From an uncultured Clostridia bacterium (lineage in GTDB: Bacteria; Bacillota; Clostridia; Monoglobales; Monoglobaceae): a stretch of DNA of 6,305 bases. The notes under the pieces were generated by a model. That model worked only from the letters and a program-made list of their open reading frames with translations. It did not search any database and had not been told where the DNA came from. Shown here one piece after another: positions 1 to 5,453 of this stretch; the first letter of the stretch is position 1, and the number at the start of each line of letters is the position of its first letter. The stretch covers positions 1 to 6,305 of the forward strand of contig CAMCUJ010000088.1 in assembly GCA_945878965.1 (NCBI GenBank), given 5' to 3'. Both the position numbers and the translations under genes were made by a program.

Positions 1-45
1 ATTTCTCGTGCTATTGATAAATATATAGATAAGTTTTGTAAATAA
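1..45 (+). CDS. C-terminal end of an upstream gene (partial)
   Basis: Frame 1 is open from the window edge and reads ISRAIDKYIDKFCK before a TAA stop at 43-45. The other two + frames close within the first 30 bases. A hairpin terminator begins 19 bases after this stop, which supports a real + strand gene ending here. Fourteen residues are too few to assign a family; the tail is charged and probably helical. No function can be given. Confidence 0.5.
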   Translation: MSRAIDKYIDKFCK

Positions 46-63
46 TACTTATATGTATTAAAT

Positions 64-104
64 GAGGTATATCTGTTTTAAAGCAGATATGCCTTTAAAT
101 TTTA
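64..104 (+). terminator. Intrinsic terminator of the upstream gene
   Basis: An 11-bp stem pairs 65-75 (AGGTATATCTG) with 84-94 (CAGATATGCCT), with one G-U pair and an 8-base loop, TTTTAAAG. It is followed by an interrupted T-rich tail, TTTAAATTTTA. It lies just after the stop at 45 and so probably ends that transcript. Loop and tail closely resemble those of the terminator at 594-635. Confidence 0.7.
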
Positions 105-121
105 TTTAAACTATGATAACT

Positions 122-230
122 AAATCAAGATGTCCCCCGCATCTAAAGACGGCGGGTTCCACTTGATTTTTTCGGTGGGAGTACCTTTTTCCCACCGAAA
201 ACGTTGAATAACGGCGCTCTGCGCCTTATT
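122..230. repeat. Three tandem hairpins, possible mobile-element remnant or structured RNA
   Basis: Three inverted repeats stand almost end to end in otherwise AT-rich DNA. Hairpin 1 pairs 122-129 (AAATCAAG) with 162-169 (CTTGATTT) and has an inner helix, 136-140 CCCGC with 152-156 GCGGG, closed by a loop containing ATCTAAAGAC. Hairpin 2 is a perfect 12-bp stem, 169-180 with 190-201 (core CGGTGGGA/TCCCACCG). Hairpin 3 pairs 207-211 with 226-230 and 213-217 (GGCGC) with 221-225 (GCGCC), with a bulged C at 212 and loop TCT. The TCTAAAG loop in a GC stem recalls hairpins at the ends of IS200/IS605-type elements, but no tnpA or tnpB is present, so this is only a suggestion. Each stem could also act as a terminator or RNA structure, since hairpin 1 is followed by six T's. 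The hairpins are seen; their function is unknown. Confidence 0.55.
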
Positions 231-262
231 GAAAAATATTTCATAAAAGGAGAGAAAGTGAA

Positions 263-574
263 TTGAACGGAGAAAAAACTATTAATGAATATGTAAAAAA
301 TAAGCCTGAAAATGTTGTTTTAATTGATGTCCGCACTATTGAGGAGTATAATGGAGGATATATTCCTGAAAGCATTAATATACCGCTTGATGAAATAGAA
401 AAAATTAAGGATATAGTTAAAGATTTCAATACACCGATTTATCTGTACTGCAGAAGCGGAGCAAGGAGCGGTACTGCACTTAATATTGTAAAGAAGCTGG
501 GTTATGTCAATGTAACCAACATAGGCGGAATAATAGACTACAGCGGCACAGTTAAGCGTGGAAAGCTTATGTGA
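263..574 (+). CDS. Single-domain rhodanese (sulfurtransferase-like) protein
   Basis: A 103-residue protein consisting of one rhodanese homology domain. Visible landmarks are IDVRT (21-25), GGYIPESINIP (31-41, the usual 'GHIPGAINIP' segment) and the active-site loop CRSGARS (63-69). Cys63 is the predicted persulfide-carrying residue, so the domain looks catalytically competent. Family members move sulfane sulfur between thiols in the cytoplasm; the donor and acceptor here cannot be inferred. No signal peptide or membrane segment is visible. The start is a TTG at 263, 10 nt after AAGGAG (247-252); the nearby GTG at 258 is followed by a stop two codons later. The gene stands alone between the triple hairpin and a terminator. 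I found no convincing promoter directly upstream. Confidence 0.88.
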   Translation: MNGEKTINEYVKNKPENVVLIDVRTIEEYNGGYIPESINIPLDEIEKIKDIVKDFNTPIYLYCRSGARSGTALNIVKKLGYVNVTNIGGIIDYSGTVKRGKLM

Positions 575-593
575 GGTATATAGTTAACAAGAA

Positions 594-635
594 AACGGTA
601 TCATTGTTTAAAAGCAATGATACCGTTAAATTTTA
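594..635. terminator. Bidirectional terminator between rhodanese and antiporter genes
   Basis: A perfect 13-bp stem pairs 594-606 (AACGGTATCATTG) with 615-627 (CAATGATACCGTT), with loop TTTAAAAG. It sits in the 84-bp gap between two convergent stop codons. On the + strand the tail is the interrupted TTAAATTTTA. On the minus strand the stem is followed by TTTTCTTGTT. It can therefore serve both the rhodanese and the antiporter transcripts. Confidence 0.8.
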
Positions 636-658
636 GACAATATTTATGGCTGCCGAAA

Positions 659-1996
659 TTAAGATTTTTGATTTTTGTTCTTATTTTCAAATTCTTCTTT
701 AAGCTTTTCATGTTCCTGAACAACATACTGGGTAATTAACTCAATATGCTGCTTTTCTTCGTACTTATCAATAAGAGCGGAATTTTCATTCTCACCTGCA
801 ACCTCAAGAGCCATTTTCTCCTGATGCTTATAAATAAGCTTAAGAAGAATAGGAGTTAAAATAGTGGTTGCAACAACCATTATAATTACAGGTGCAAACC
901 ATTCTTCCTTCATAAGTCCTACATTTGCACCCTTTGATGCAACTATCAATGCAACCTCACCACGTGAAACCATACCTACACCGATTTTGAGTGACTGAAG
1001 ATTAGTATATCGGCAAAGCTTTGCTCCAAGTCCACAGCCGAGTATCTTAGTTAAAATTGCAACAACCAAAAGCAATAATGCAAACCATAGAATCTGAGCG
1101 TTCATACCGTTTATAACAACCTTAAGACCGACGCTTGCGAAGAACATAGGTGAAAGAAGCATATATGATACTGTACTGAATCTGTTTATCATATAGGACG
1201 TCTTGTTAGTTGATGACAGGATAAGTCCCGCAACAAAAGCTCCCGTGATATCGGAAACTCCAAAAATATGTTCTGCGACATAAGCCATAAGAAGGCATAG
1301 GAAAAATGCAATTATACAAAAACGTCTTAAGTCTTTTCTGTATTTATTAATCCAAGGCTTAAAGAAAAATACAAACAATACTGCAACAACAGCAGAAAAT
1401 GCGAAAAAGCCTAATATCTTAAGTGAAATCATAAGTATATCACTGCCGCCGTTTCCACCGCCGTTTCCGCCGGCAAAGCTCATTATGATTGTAAGAGCGA
1501 TAATACCTAAAACGTCATCTATTAAGGCTGCACCAAGTATTGCGTTTCCCGATTTTGTTGAAAGCTTACCAAGCTCCTTAAGAGTTTCAACAGTGATGCT
1601 AACAGATGTAGCTGTAAGTATTATTCCGACAAATATATTCTGAAGAATTGTAAGTGCATCAGTTCCGCTGTTGAAAAAATGAGCTACCAAAAATCCTCCG
1701 GCAAGCGGGAACAATACGCCAAGAACAGCAATTACCATTGAGGCAAGACCGCTGCGTTTAAGCTCATTTATGTCTGTTTCAAGACCTGCACTGAACATTA
1801 GAACTATTACACCAAGCTCTGCTATTTGCTTAATAAACTCCGTTTCATGAAGAATATTAAAACAGGCAGGACCAAGCAAAAGACCTGCAAGAAGTGCTCC
1901 GACTACCTGAGGCAGCTGAATCTTTCTTGTAAGCATTCCAAGCAGCTTTGTGCTTAAAAGAATTAATGCAATGTCAAGCAAATACCCGTATTCCAT
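659..1996 (-). CDS. CPA2-family cation/proton antiporter (Na+/H+ or K+/H+ exchanger)
   Basis: An integral membrane protein of 445 residues with about 12 hydrophobic segments, matching the Na_H_Exchanger (CPA2, KefB/GerN/NapA-like) fold. Visible motifs, numbered from the chosen start, are LPQVVGALLAGLLLGP (28-43), ELGVIVLMFSAGLETD (60-75), the TATSVSIT segment of the unwound helix (128-135) and ALIDDVLGI (157-165). Asp160-Asp161 form the DD pair that in NapA/NhaA-type transporters binds the cation and fits electrogenic exchange; this is family knowledge, and ion choice (Na+ or K+) is not decided by sequence. A glycine-rich loop, GGNGGGNGG (176-184), lies between two helices. The C-terminal ~55 residues are hydrophilic and Glu/Lys-rich, with no recognisable TrkA-N or TrkA-C domain. 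I chose ATG at 1996 because AAAGAAAG ends 8 nt before it; a GTG at 2005 would add three residues but is too close to that purine tract. Confidence 0.88.
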   Translation of the reverse strand: MEYGYLLDIALILLSTKLLGMLTRKIQLPQVVGALLAGLLLGPACFNILHETEFIKQIAELGVIVLMFSAGLETDINELKRSGLASMVIAVLGVLFPLAGGFLVAHFFNSGTDALTILQNIFVGIILTATSVSITVETLKELGKLSTKSGNAILGAALIDDVLGIIALTIIMSFAGGNGGGNGGSDILMISLKILGFFAFSAVVAVLFVFFFKPWINKYRKDLRRFCIIAFFLCLLMAYVAEHIFGVSDITGAFVAGLILSSTNKTSYMINRFSTVSYMLLSPMFFASVGLKVVINGMNAQILWFALLLLVVAILTKILGCGLGAKLCRYTNLQSLKIGVGMVSRGEVALIVASKGANVGLMKEEWFAPVIIMVVATTILTPILLKLIYKHQEKMALEVAGENENSALIDKYEEKQHIELITQYVVQEHEKLKEEFENKNKNQKS

Positions 1997-2131
1997 ATAA
2001 AACACTTTCTTTCTTTATTAAATTTTTGAGTATTTAATCAGCGTTTCTTTAAATTAATTAAACTATATTTAATTTCGGTTTTAAATATAATATGACTAAT
2101 TTAAATAGGAAGTAATCTCAACGCCTTTAAA

Positions 2132-2160
2132 ACAATATCACATAATTTAATAAAAGTCAA
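2132..2160 (-). promoter_or_regulatory. Sigma-A promoter of the antiporter gene, extended -10
   Basis: On the minus strand, TTGACT (2155-2160) and TATTGT (2132-2137) are separated by 17 bases, and TGA immediately before the -10 gives a TGn extended -10. The predicted start is near 2125, leaving a leader of about 128 nt before the ATG at 1996. The rest of the 2006-2300 gap is very AT-rich DNA, with the CpXC gene's terminator at its far end. Confidence 0.65.
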
Positions 2161-2220
2161 TTGTTTTTTTGAATTTTTAAAATAGTTATATATTTTTTGC
2201 AATACGCATAAAAAATATCA

Positions 2221-2264
2221 AAAAAAATTGTCCAATTTGACGAAAATTATTTCGACAAATTGGA
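2221..2264 (-). terminator. Intrinsic terminator of the CpXC-domain gene
   Basis: The stem pairs 2231-2239 (TCCAATTTG) with 2256-2264 (CAAATTGGA). After one A-A mismatch it continues as 2241-2245 with 2250-2254, closed by loop ATTA. Read on the minus strand it is followed by CAA and a run of T's (seven A's at 2221-2227 on +). It lies 37 bases past the stop of the CpXC gene. Confidence 0.75.
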
Positions 2265-2300
2265 ACAAATCCTATTTCTGAGAATATTAATTTTAAGCGG

Positions 2301-2990
2301 TTATTTATCTTTTTTTTCAGTATTTTCAGGATTATTCTTTGAAAAAACTCCGCCGAAAAGTGCTGTTTTTGCCCATTGTGAATTTACTTCCATTTCACTT
2401 GGATTATAGAACTTAGATTTTTTAAGGTCATTTAACATTTCTTCATACATATTTCTCGGAAATACTGTCATACAAGGGTCTTCCTTTTCTGATATAAAGT
2501 AAAATTCAAGACCGTTTTGTTCCTCATTCATACCTCCGAAATATATTGCAAGCAGAGGGTTTGAAGGTTTTGATTCGGTAAACTGATTATAAAGGAATGC
2601 CTTGCAAAGCTCAACAGTCTGGTCATCAAGTCCTGATTCAAATATTCCTACCTTTTCGACTAAGGTGCTTACTCCGGGAACTATACGAACTCTGTATTCC
2701 TTAAGTATTTTTTGCATTTGTTCATCTTCAACATTTAAAAGCTTGTCTTTTTCTTCGTCCTTGTTGATAAGATATACCATGAATTTTTTCTCCATATCAT
2801 GGTAAAGACAAGAATATGCTACTACTATATTCTGTTTACAGTGAGGACATACATAAGTAAAAAGCTCACGGTTCATTATTTTATTGCGAAGCTCGGGCTG
2901 AAGCGTTACGTTTACGCTTTCCCATATTTCAAATTCGCCTTCTTTTTTACAAGCGGGACAGCTTATATTTACAATTTTACTCATTGACAT
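2301..2990 (-). CDS. CpXC-domain protein, function unknown
   Basis: A 229-residue soluble protein. The N-terminus matches the CpXC domain: two CPxC knuckles, CPAC (Cys11, Cys14) and CPHC (Cys48, Cys51), about 34 residues apart, predicted to bind one zinc. They are followed by the typical YSCLYHDMEKKFMVYL segment (59-74). The middle and C-terminal parts (about 95-229) have no motif I recognise; the tail is Lys/Asn/Glu-rich and probably disordered. The CpXC family is common in Clostridia and has no established function, so none is assigned. The ATG at 2990 lies 10 nt after AGGTGG; a second ATG two codons in would be too far from it. The gene has its own promoter and terminator, so it appears to be monocistronic. 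Confidence 0.85.
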   Translation of the reverse strand: MSMSKIVNISCPACKKEGEFEIWESVNVTLQPELRNKIMNRELFTYVCPHCKQNIVVAYSCLYHDMEKKFMVYLINKDEEKDKLLNVEDEQMQKILKEYRVRIVPGVSTLVEKVGIFESGLDDQTVELCKAFLYNQFTESKPSNPLLAIYFGGMNEEQNGLEFYFISEKEDPCMTVFPRNMYEEMLNDLKKSKFYNPSEMEVNSQWAKTALFGGVFSKNNPENTEKKDK

Positions 2991-3058
2991 ACTTTTTTCT
3001 CCACCTATTCGTTTATTTATCTTTGATTAAAGAATTTTATTTAAAGATATGTAGCTTA

Positions 3059-3087
3059 ATTATATAATATGTGTTCTTCATTGTCAA
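3059..3087 (-). promoter_or_regulatory. Perfect-consensus sigma-A promoter of the CpXC gene
   Basis: On the minus strand, TTGACA (3082-3087) and TATAAT (3059-3064) are exactly 17 bases apart, with all 12 positions matching consensus. The predicted start is near 3052, about 60 nt before the ATG at 2990. No operator-like inverted repeat stands out beside it. Confidence 0.8.
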
Positions 3088-3103
3088 GTGCTGTAATTAA
3101 ATA

Positions 3104-3132
3104 TACCGCAAATTTTGAAAAAATCTGCGGTA
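3104..3132 (-). terminator. Terminator hairpin of the cytidylate-kinase-like gene
   Basis: A 13-bp stem pairs 3104-3116 (TACCGCAAATTTT) with 3120-3132 (AAAATCTGCGGTA), with one G-U pair and a 3-base loop. It begins 12 bases past the stop at 3145. The following minus-strand tail (TATTTAATT) is only moderately T-rich, so termination may be incomplete. The -35 of the next gene lies about 17 bases beyond it. Confidence 0.65.
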
Positions 3133-3144
3133 ATTATGTTAATC

Positions 3145-3780
3145 TCAAAGATTATTTTTGATTTTTACAAACTGCTTTAAAACCTCAACGGAATTATCAA
3201 TCCCTATAGCTCCTGAGTTTAAAGAAATATGATAGTTTTCTACACTGCCCCAAACATTGTTGGTATAGAAGTTGTAATAGTTGGCACGGTTTTTATCGGT
3301 TTTCACCATAGAGGTGTCAGCCTCTTTGGGAGTCATTTTTAAAACATTTGTCAGTCTGTCTTTTCTGAAATCTTTGTCGGCATGAATGAAGACCTTAATA
3401 AGGTTTGGATAATTCCTTAAGATGTAGTCTGCACAGCGTCCTACAATAACGCACGAATTTTCATTGGCAAGCTTTTTGATTACGTCCGATTGGATTTTGA
3501 AAATATTATCTCCGTTAAGTGCATCACTGTACTGATAATAAAGTCCTTTTCCGGTCTGAACACCCATAACTATCGAATATAGAAAGCTGTTTGTAGGCTT
3601 TTCGTCCATACCCTCAAAAAGATTTTCACTGAGTCCGCTTTCTTTCGCCGCCTCTGCTATAAGCTCTTTGTCATAAAATTTAATTCCAAGCTTATCTGCA
3701 AGCTTACGCCCTATATCTCTGCCGCCGGAGCCAAGCTGTCTGCCTATTGTGATAATTGTGTTGTTGGAGATGTTATCCAT
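3145..3780 (-). CDS. Cytidylate-kinase-like family protein
   Basis: A 211-residue soluble protein matching the cytidylate kinase-like family (Cytidylate_kin2 type). Visible features are ITIGRQLGSGGRDIGRKLA (10-28), a glycine-rich P-loop variant, then LGIKFYDKELI (31-41), VIVGRCADYIL (111-121) in the position of the NMP-binding core, and a conserved C-terminal block around DKNRANYYNFYTNNVWG (162-178). The P-loop has GSGGRDIG in place of the canonical GxxxxGK[ST] and so lacks the usual lysine. Nucleotide or nucleoside kinase activity is plausible from the family, but the substrate is not known; it should not be called Cmk outright. The ATG at 3780 lies about 10 nt after AAGGAAG. It sits 125 bp downstream of spoIID, with a possible weak promoter in the gap and no clear terminator between the two, so read-through is possible. 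Confidence 0.85.
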   Translation of the reverse strand: MDNISNNTIITIGRQLGSGGRDIGRKLADKLGIKFYDKELIAEAAKESGLSENLFEGMDEKPTNSFLYSIVMGVQTGKGLYYQYSDALNGDNIFKIQSDVIKKLANENSCVIVGRCADYILRNYPNLIKVFIHADKDFRKDRLTNVLKMTPKEADTSMVKTDKNRANYYNFYTNNVWGSVENYHISLNSGAIGIDNSVEVLKQFVKIKNNL

Positions 3781-3827
3781 ATTTTTTTCACTTCCTTTTT
3801 GAATTAAAAACCGTATTTAATAAATAC

Positions 3828-3836
3828 ATTGTAACA
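3828..3836 (-). promoter_or_regulatory. Possible extended -10 promoter of the kinase-like gene
   Basis: On the minus strand TGT-TACAAT (TGn extended -10) lies about 48 bases before the ATG at 3780. The -35 position at 17-base spacing has only a poor match (TTTTAA). The call is tentative. The remainder of 3781-3905 is AT-rich and shows no strong hairpin for ending the spoIID transcript. Confidence 0.4.
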
Positions 3837-3905
3837 TAAATATAAAAAAATTAAAAGGTTTTTTTAAATATTCAGGAAAATTTATTTTACAATTGTTAAA
3901 AACTA

Positions 3906-4922
3906 TTACTTTGAAAAATTAGAAATAGTTACTCCGCTGTAGTAGTGGCTTAATATCTCCTTATAGGTTTTGCCCTGCTTTGCCATAAAATTCGCACCGT
4001 ATTGACTCATACCGACGCCGTGTCCATAGCCGCTTACGTTAAATACTACAGCTTCGTTATCATCGGAAACAGAGATTGTGAATGCGGCGGAACGGAGAGA
4101 AAACAGCGAACGTATTTCCGTACCCTTGAAATCCTTGCCGCCTATACGTATTGTTTTAACGTTTCCGCCGTCGGTTTTAACTGTATCGCCTATCATATCC
4201 TTTAAGAGCGGTGTAATTTCTATATCTGAAAACTTCGATTTTAATTTCTGGATAAAATCATCCTTTGAAAATTCGGCACTTGACTCATTGTCAGGTGAGC
4301 TTATATCCCCCTCGCTTGAAACTGATTTAAGATATGGATAGCTTCCGCCCCAGACATCTTCGGCATTTTCGGTTTTTCCGTTTGAGGAAGAGAAGAAGAA
4401 TGCCTTTACGGTTTGATTTTCATAGGTCATATATTCGCCTTTTGTTTCATTAACCGCTCTTTTCAGCTTGTCCAGGTATTTTTCCGACCAGTCGCTTCCC
4501 CATTTCTGATTTGCTTCCTCGACCGAAAGCCAAGCCTTACAGTGCTGAGAGTTTGTGCATATATCGCAGCCGTGGTGTTCAGCGGCGGTTCCGTTTGTAT
4601 TGTAGTATTCCATTCGGCTCAGTATGTAGCTTCGGGCGGCAACTGCCTGTGCCTTGAGTGCCTCAAGCTCGTATGAGGCAGGCATTTCCCCTGTTAATAC
4701 GCCTACTATGTATTCCTCAAAATTCATCTCCATAGTGCTTTGAGTTGAACAGTTGTAAATTTTCAGTGTTTTATCCGAAACAGATAAATTTCCGGATAAT
4801 TCTTTTGGGGAGGTTTCGGGATTTGGGTTTCCGTTTAGCAGATTAAATGAAAATGCACCGATAAACGGAATTAAAAAGATTAAAAGAATGGTTGATGTAA
4901 GCATTAATAAATTTTTCTTCAT
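3906..4922 (-). CDS. spoIID: Stage II sporulation protein D, peptidoglycan lytic transglycosylase
   Basis: A 338-residue membrane-anchored protein. Residues 1-30 are a short Lys-containing start plus a long hydrophobic segment (signal anchor). The SpoIID domain follows. The GEMPASYELEALKAQA region (78-93) contains the predicted catalytic Glu79. A zinc-site cluster includes His116, His117, Cys119, Cys122, His127 and Cys128 (DICTNSQHC, 120-128). The family segments SSNGKTENAEDVWGG (180-194) and the C-terminal GYGHGVGMSQYGA complete it. Known role: with SpoIIM and SpoIIP in the mother cell, it cleaves septal and lateral peptidoglycan strands to drive engulfment of the forespore. I chose the ATG at 4922 because AAAGG ends 9 nt upstream; an in-frame ATG at 4931 directly abuts that Shine-Dalgarno and would only add MFT. 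A sigma-E-type promoter lies upstream. No spoIIQ or spoIIID neighbour is in the window; the divergent neighbour is rpsF. Confidence 0.93.
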   Translation of the reverse strand: MKKNLLMLTSTILLIFLIPFIGAFSFNLLNGNPNPETSPKELSGNLSVSDKTLKIYNCSTQSTMEMNFEEYIVGVLTGEMPASYELEALKAQAVAARSYILSRMEYYNTNGTAAEHHGCDICTNSQHCKAWLSVEEANQKWGSDWSEKYLDKLKRAVNETKGEYMTYENQTVKAFFFSSSNGKTENAEDVWGGSYPYLKSVSSEGDISSPDNESSAEFSKDDFIQKLKSKFSDIEITPLLKDMIGDTVKTDGGNVKTIRIGGKDFKGTEIRSLFSLRSAAFTISVSDDNEAVVFNVSGYGHGVGMSQYGANFMAKQGKTYKEILSHYYSGVTISNFSK

Positions 4923-4930
4923 TGTAAACA

Positions 4931-4937
4931 TCCTTTC
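4931..4937 (-). promoter_or_regulatory. Shine-Dalgarno that sets the spoIID start
   Basis: The minus strand reads GAAAGGA here, 9 nt before ATG at 4922. The upstream ATG at 4931 overlaps the last base of this site and therefore cannot use it, which makes 4922 the better start. Confidence 0.65.
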
Positions 4938-4963
4938 GGGAGTAAAATAAAAATTTTTATAAA

Positions 4964-4991
4964 AATATATGCGAAAATTAAAAAAATATGC
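4964..4991 (-). promoter_or_regulatory. Candidate sigma-E (mother-cell) promoter of spoIID
   Basis: On the minus strand, GCATATT (4985-4991) matches the sigma-E -35 consensus KMATATT at all positions. CATATATT (4964-4971) matches the -10 consensus CATACAHT at 7 of 8. The spacer is 13 bases, in the range used by sigma-E. The predicted start near 4957 gives a leader of about 35 nt. This agrees with spoIID being a known sigma-E target in Bacillus and Clostridium. The consensus is from established knowledge; use in this organism is inferred. Confidence 0.7.
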
Positions 4992-5020
4992 TTGACAATC
5001 GAAAAAAAATATAATATAAT
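4992..5020 (+). promoter_or_regulatory. Perfect-consensus sigma-A promoter of rpsF-ssb-rpsR
   Basis: TTGACA (4992-4997) and TATAAT (5015-5020) are separated by exactly 17 bases. The predicted start is near 5027, leaving a leader of about 79 nt. This is what is expected for a highly expressed ribosomal-protein operon. Its -35 directly abuts the -35 of the divergent spoIID promoter. Confidence 0.85.
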
Positions 5021-5026
5021 ATTAGA

Positions 5027-5105
5027 GTTGCAAGGAGATAACTTGCATATCCTTACTCTTTAACAAGGTTTAAAGGGTCAAAAGTCCAGAAGGAGGTGAA
5101 AATAA
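5027..5105 (+). promoter_or_regulatory. Structured 5' leader of rpsF operon with possible leader peptide
   Basis: Two hairpins can form. The first pairs 5029-5034 (TGCAAG) with 5042-5047 (CTTGCA). The second pairs 5055-5063 (ACTCTTTAA) with 5070-5078 (TTAAAGGGT), 9 bp with one G-U, loop CAAGGT. An AAGGAG at 5032-5037 lies 5 nt before a TTG (5043) that opens a six-codon frame, MHILTL, stopping at 5061-5063. The rpsF Shine-Dalgarno AGGAGGTG is at 5091-5098, 7 nt before the ATG. S6-S18 autoregulation through the rpsF leader is known in many bacteria, but I do not see the CCG-containing binding motif here, so this is not assigned to that class. Confidence 0.45.
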
Positions 5106-5405
5106 ATGGTTGAAGTTATTAACAAGTATGAAACAATATTCATTATTGATTCTACAAAGACAGAGGAAGAAACTGTTGCTTTAGTTGATAAGTTTAAATC
5201 ATTGATATCTGATAATGGAGAAATCGAAAGCGTTGACGAATGGGGACGCAGAAGACTTGCATATCCTATCAATGACTTAACAGAGGGTTACTATGTATTG
5301 GTAAACTACTCAGCAAAGCCTGATTTTATCCGTGAGCTTGAGCGTGTATTCGGTATCACAGACGGAATACTAAGACAGATTACAATAAAGAAGAACGAGA
5401 AATAA
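5106..5405 (+). CDS. rpsF: 30S ribosomal protein S6
   Basis: A 99-residue protein of normal S6 length. It has the N-terminal KYETIFIID strand (7-15), WGRRRLAYPI (46-55), the EGYYVLVNY strand (60-68) and the ELER.FGITDGILRQ region (76-91). S6 binds the central domain of 16S rRNA as a heterodimer with S18, encoded two genes downstream. The start is fixed by the excellent Shine-Dalgarno AGGAGGTG 7 nt upstream. It is the first gene of the rpsF-ssb-rpsR operon, 48 bp before ssb. The C-terminus lacks the long acidic tail of some S6 proteins, which is common in Firmicutes. Confidence 0.97.
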   Translation: MVEVINKYETIFIIDSTKTEEETVALVDKFKSLISDNGEIESVDEWGRRRLAYPINDLTEGYYVLVNYSAKPDFIRELERVFGITDGILRQITIKKNEK

Positions 5406-5453
5406 TAGCTCGGTATGTTTTAGAAAATTCACTTTGGGAAGCAGGAAGTTATT

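Noticed and set aside
113..166. A 17-codon frame starting ATG at 113 and running through hairpin 1
   Set aside because: No Shine-Dalgarno precedes it, and its codons are explained by the inverted repeat.
122..230. CRISPR-like repeat array
   Set aside because: The three hairpins differ in sequence and are not separated by regular spacers.
1997..2005. GTG at 2005 as the antiporter start
   Set aside because: The purine tract AAAGAAAG abuts or overlaps it; the ATG at 1996 has proper spacing. It would change the protein by only three residues.
3837..3900. GAATATT on the minus strand near 3870, matching a sigma-E -35
   Set aside because: No CATACAHT-like -10 lies 13-15 bases downstream, so a sigma-E promoter for the kinase-like gene is not supported.
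4002..4676. Several 67-87 codon open frames on the + strand across spoIID
   Set aside because: They are antisense to a clear SpoIID domain, lack good ribosome binding sites and show no conserved motifs.
5027..5105. T-box or known riboswitch in the rpsF leader
   Set aside because: The leader is only about 79 nt and shows no T-box sequence, no known aptamer core and no terminator hairpin.
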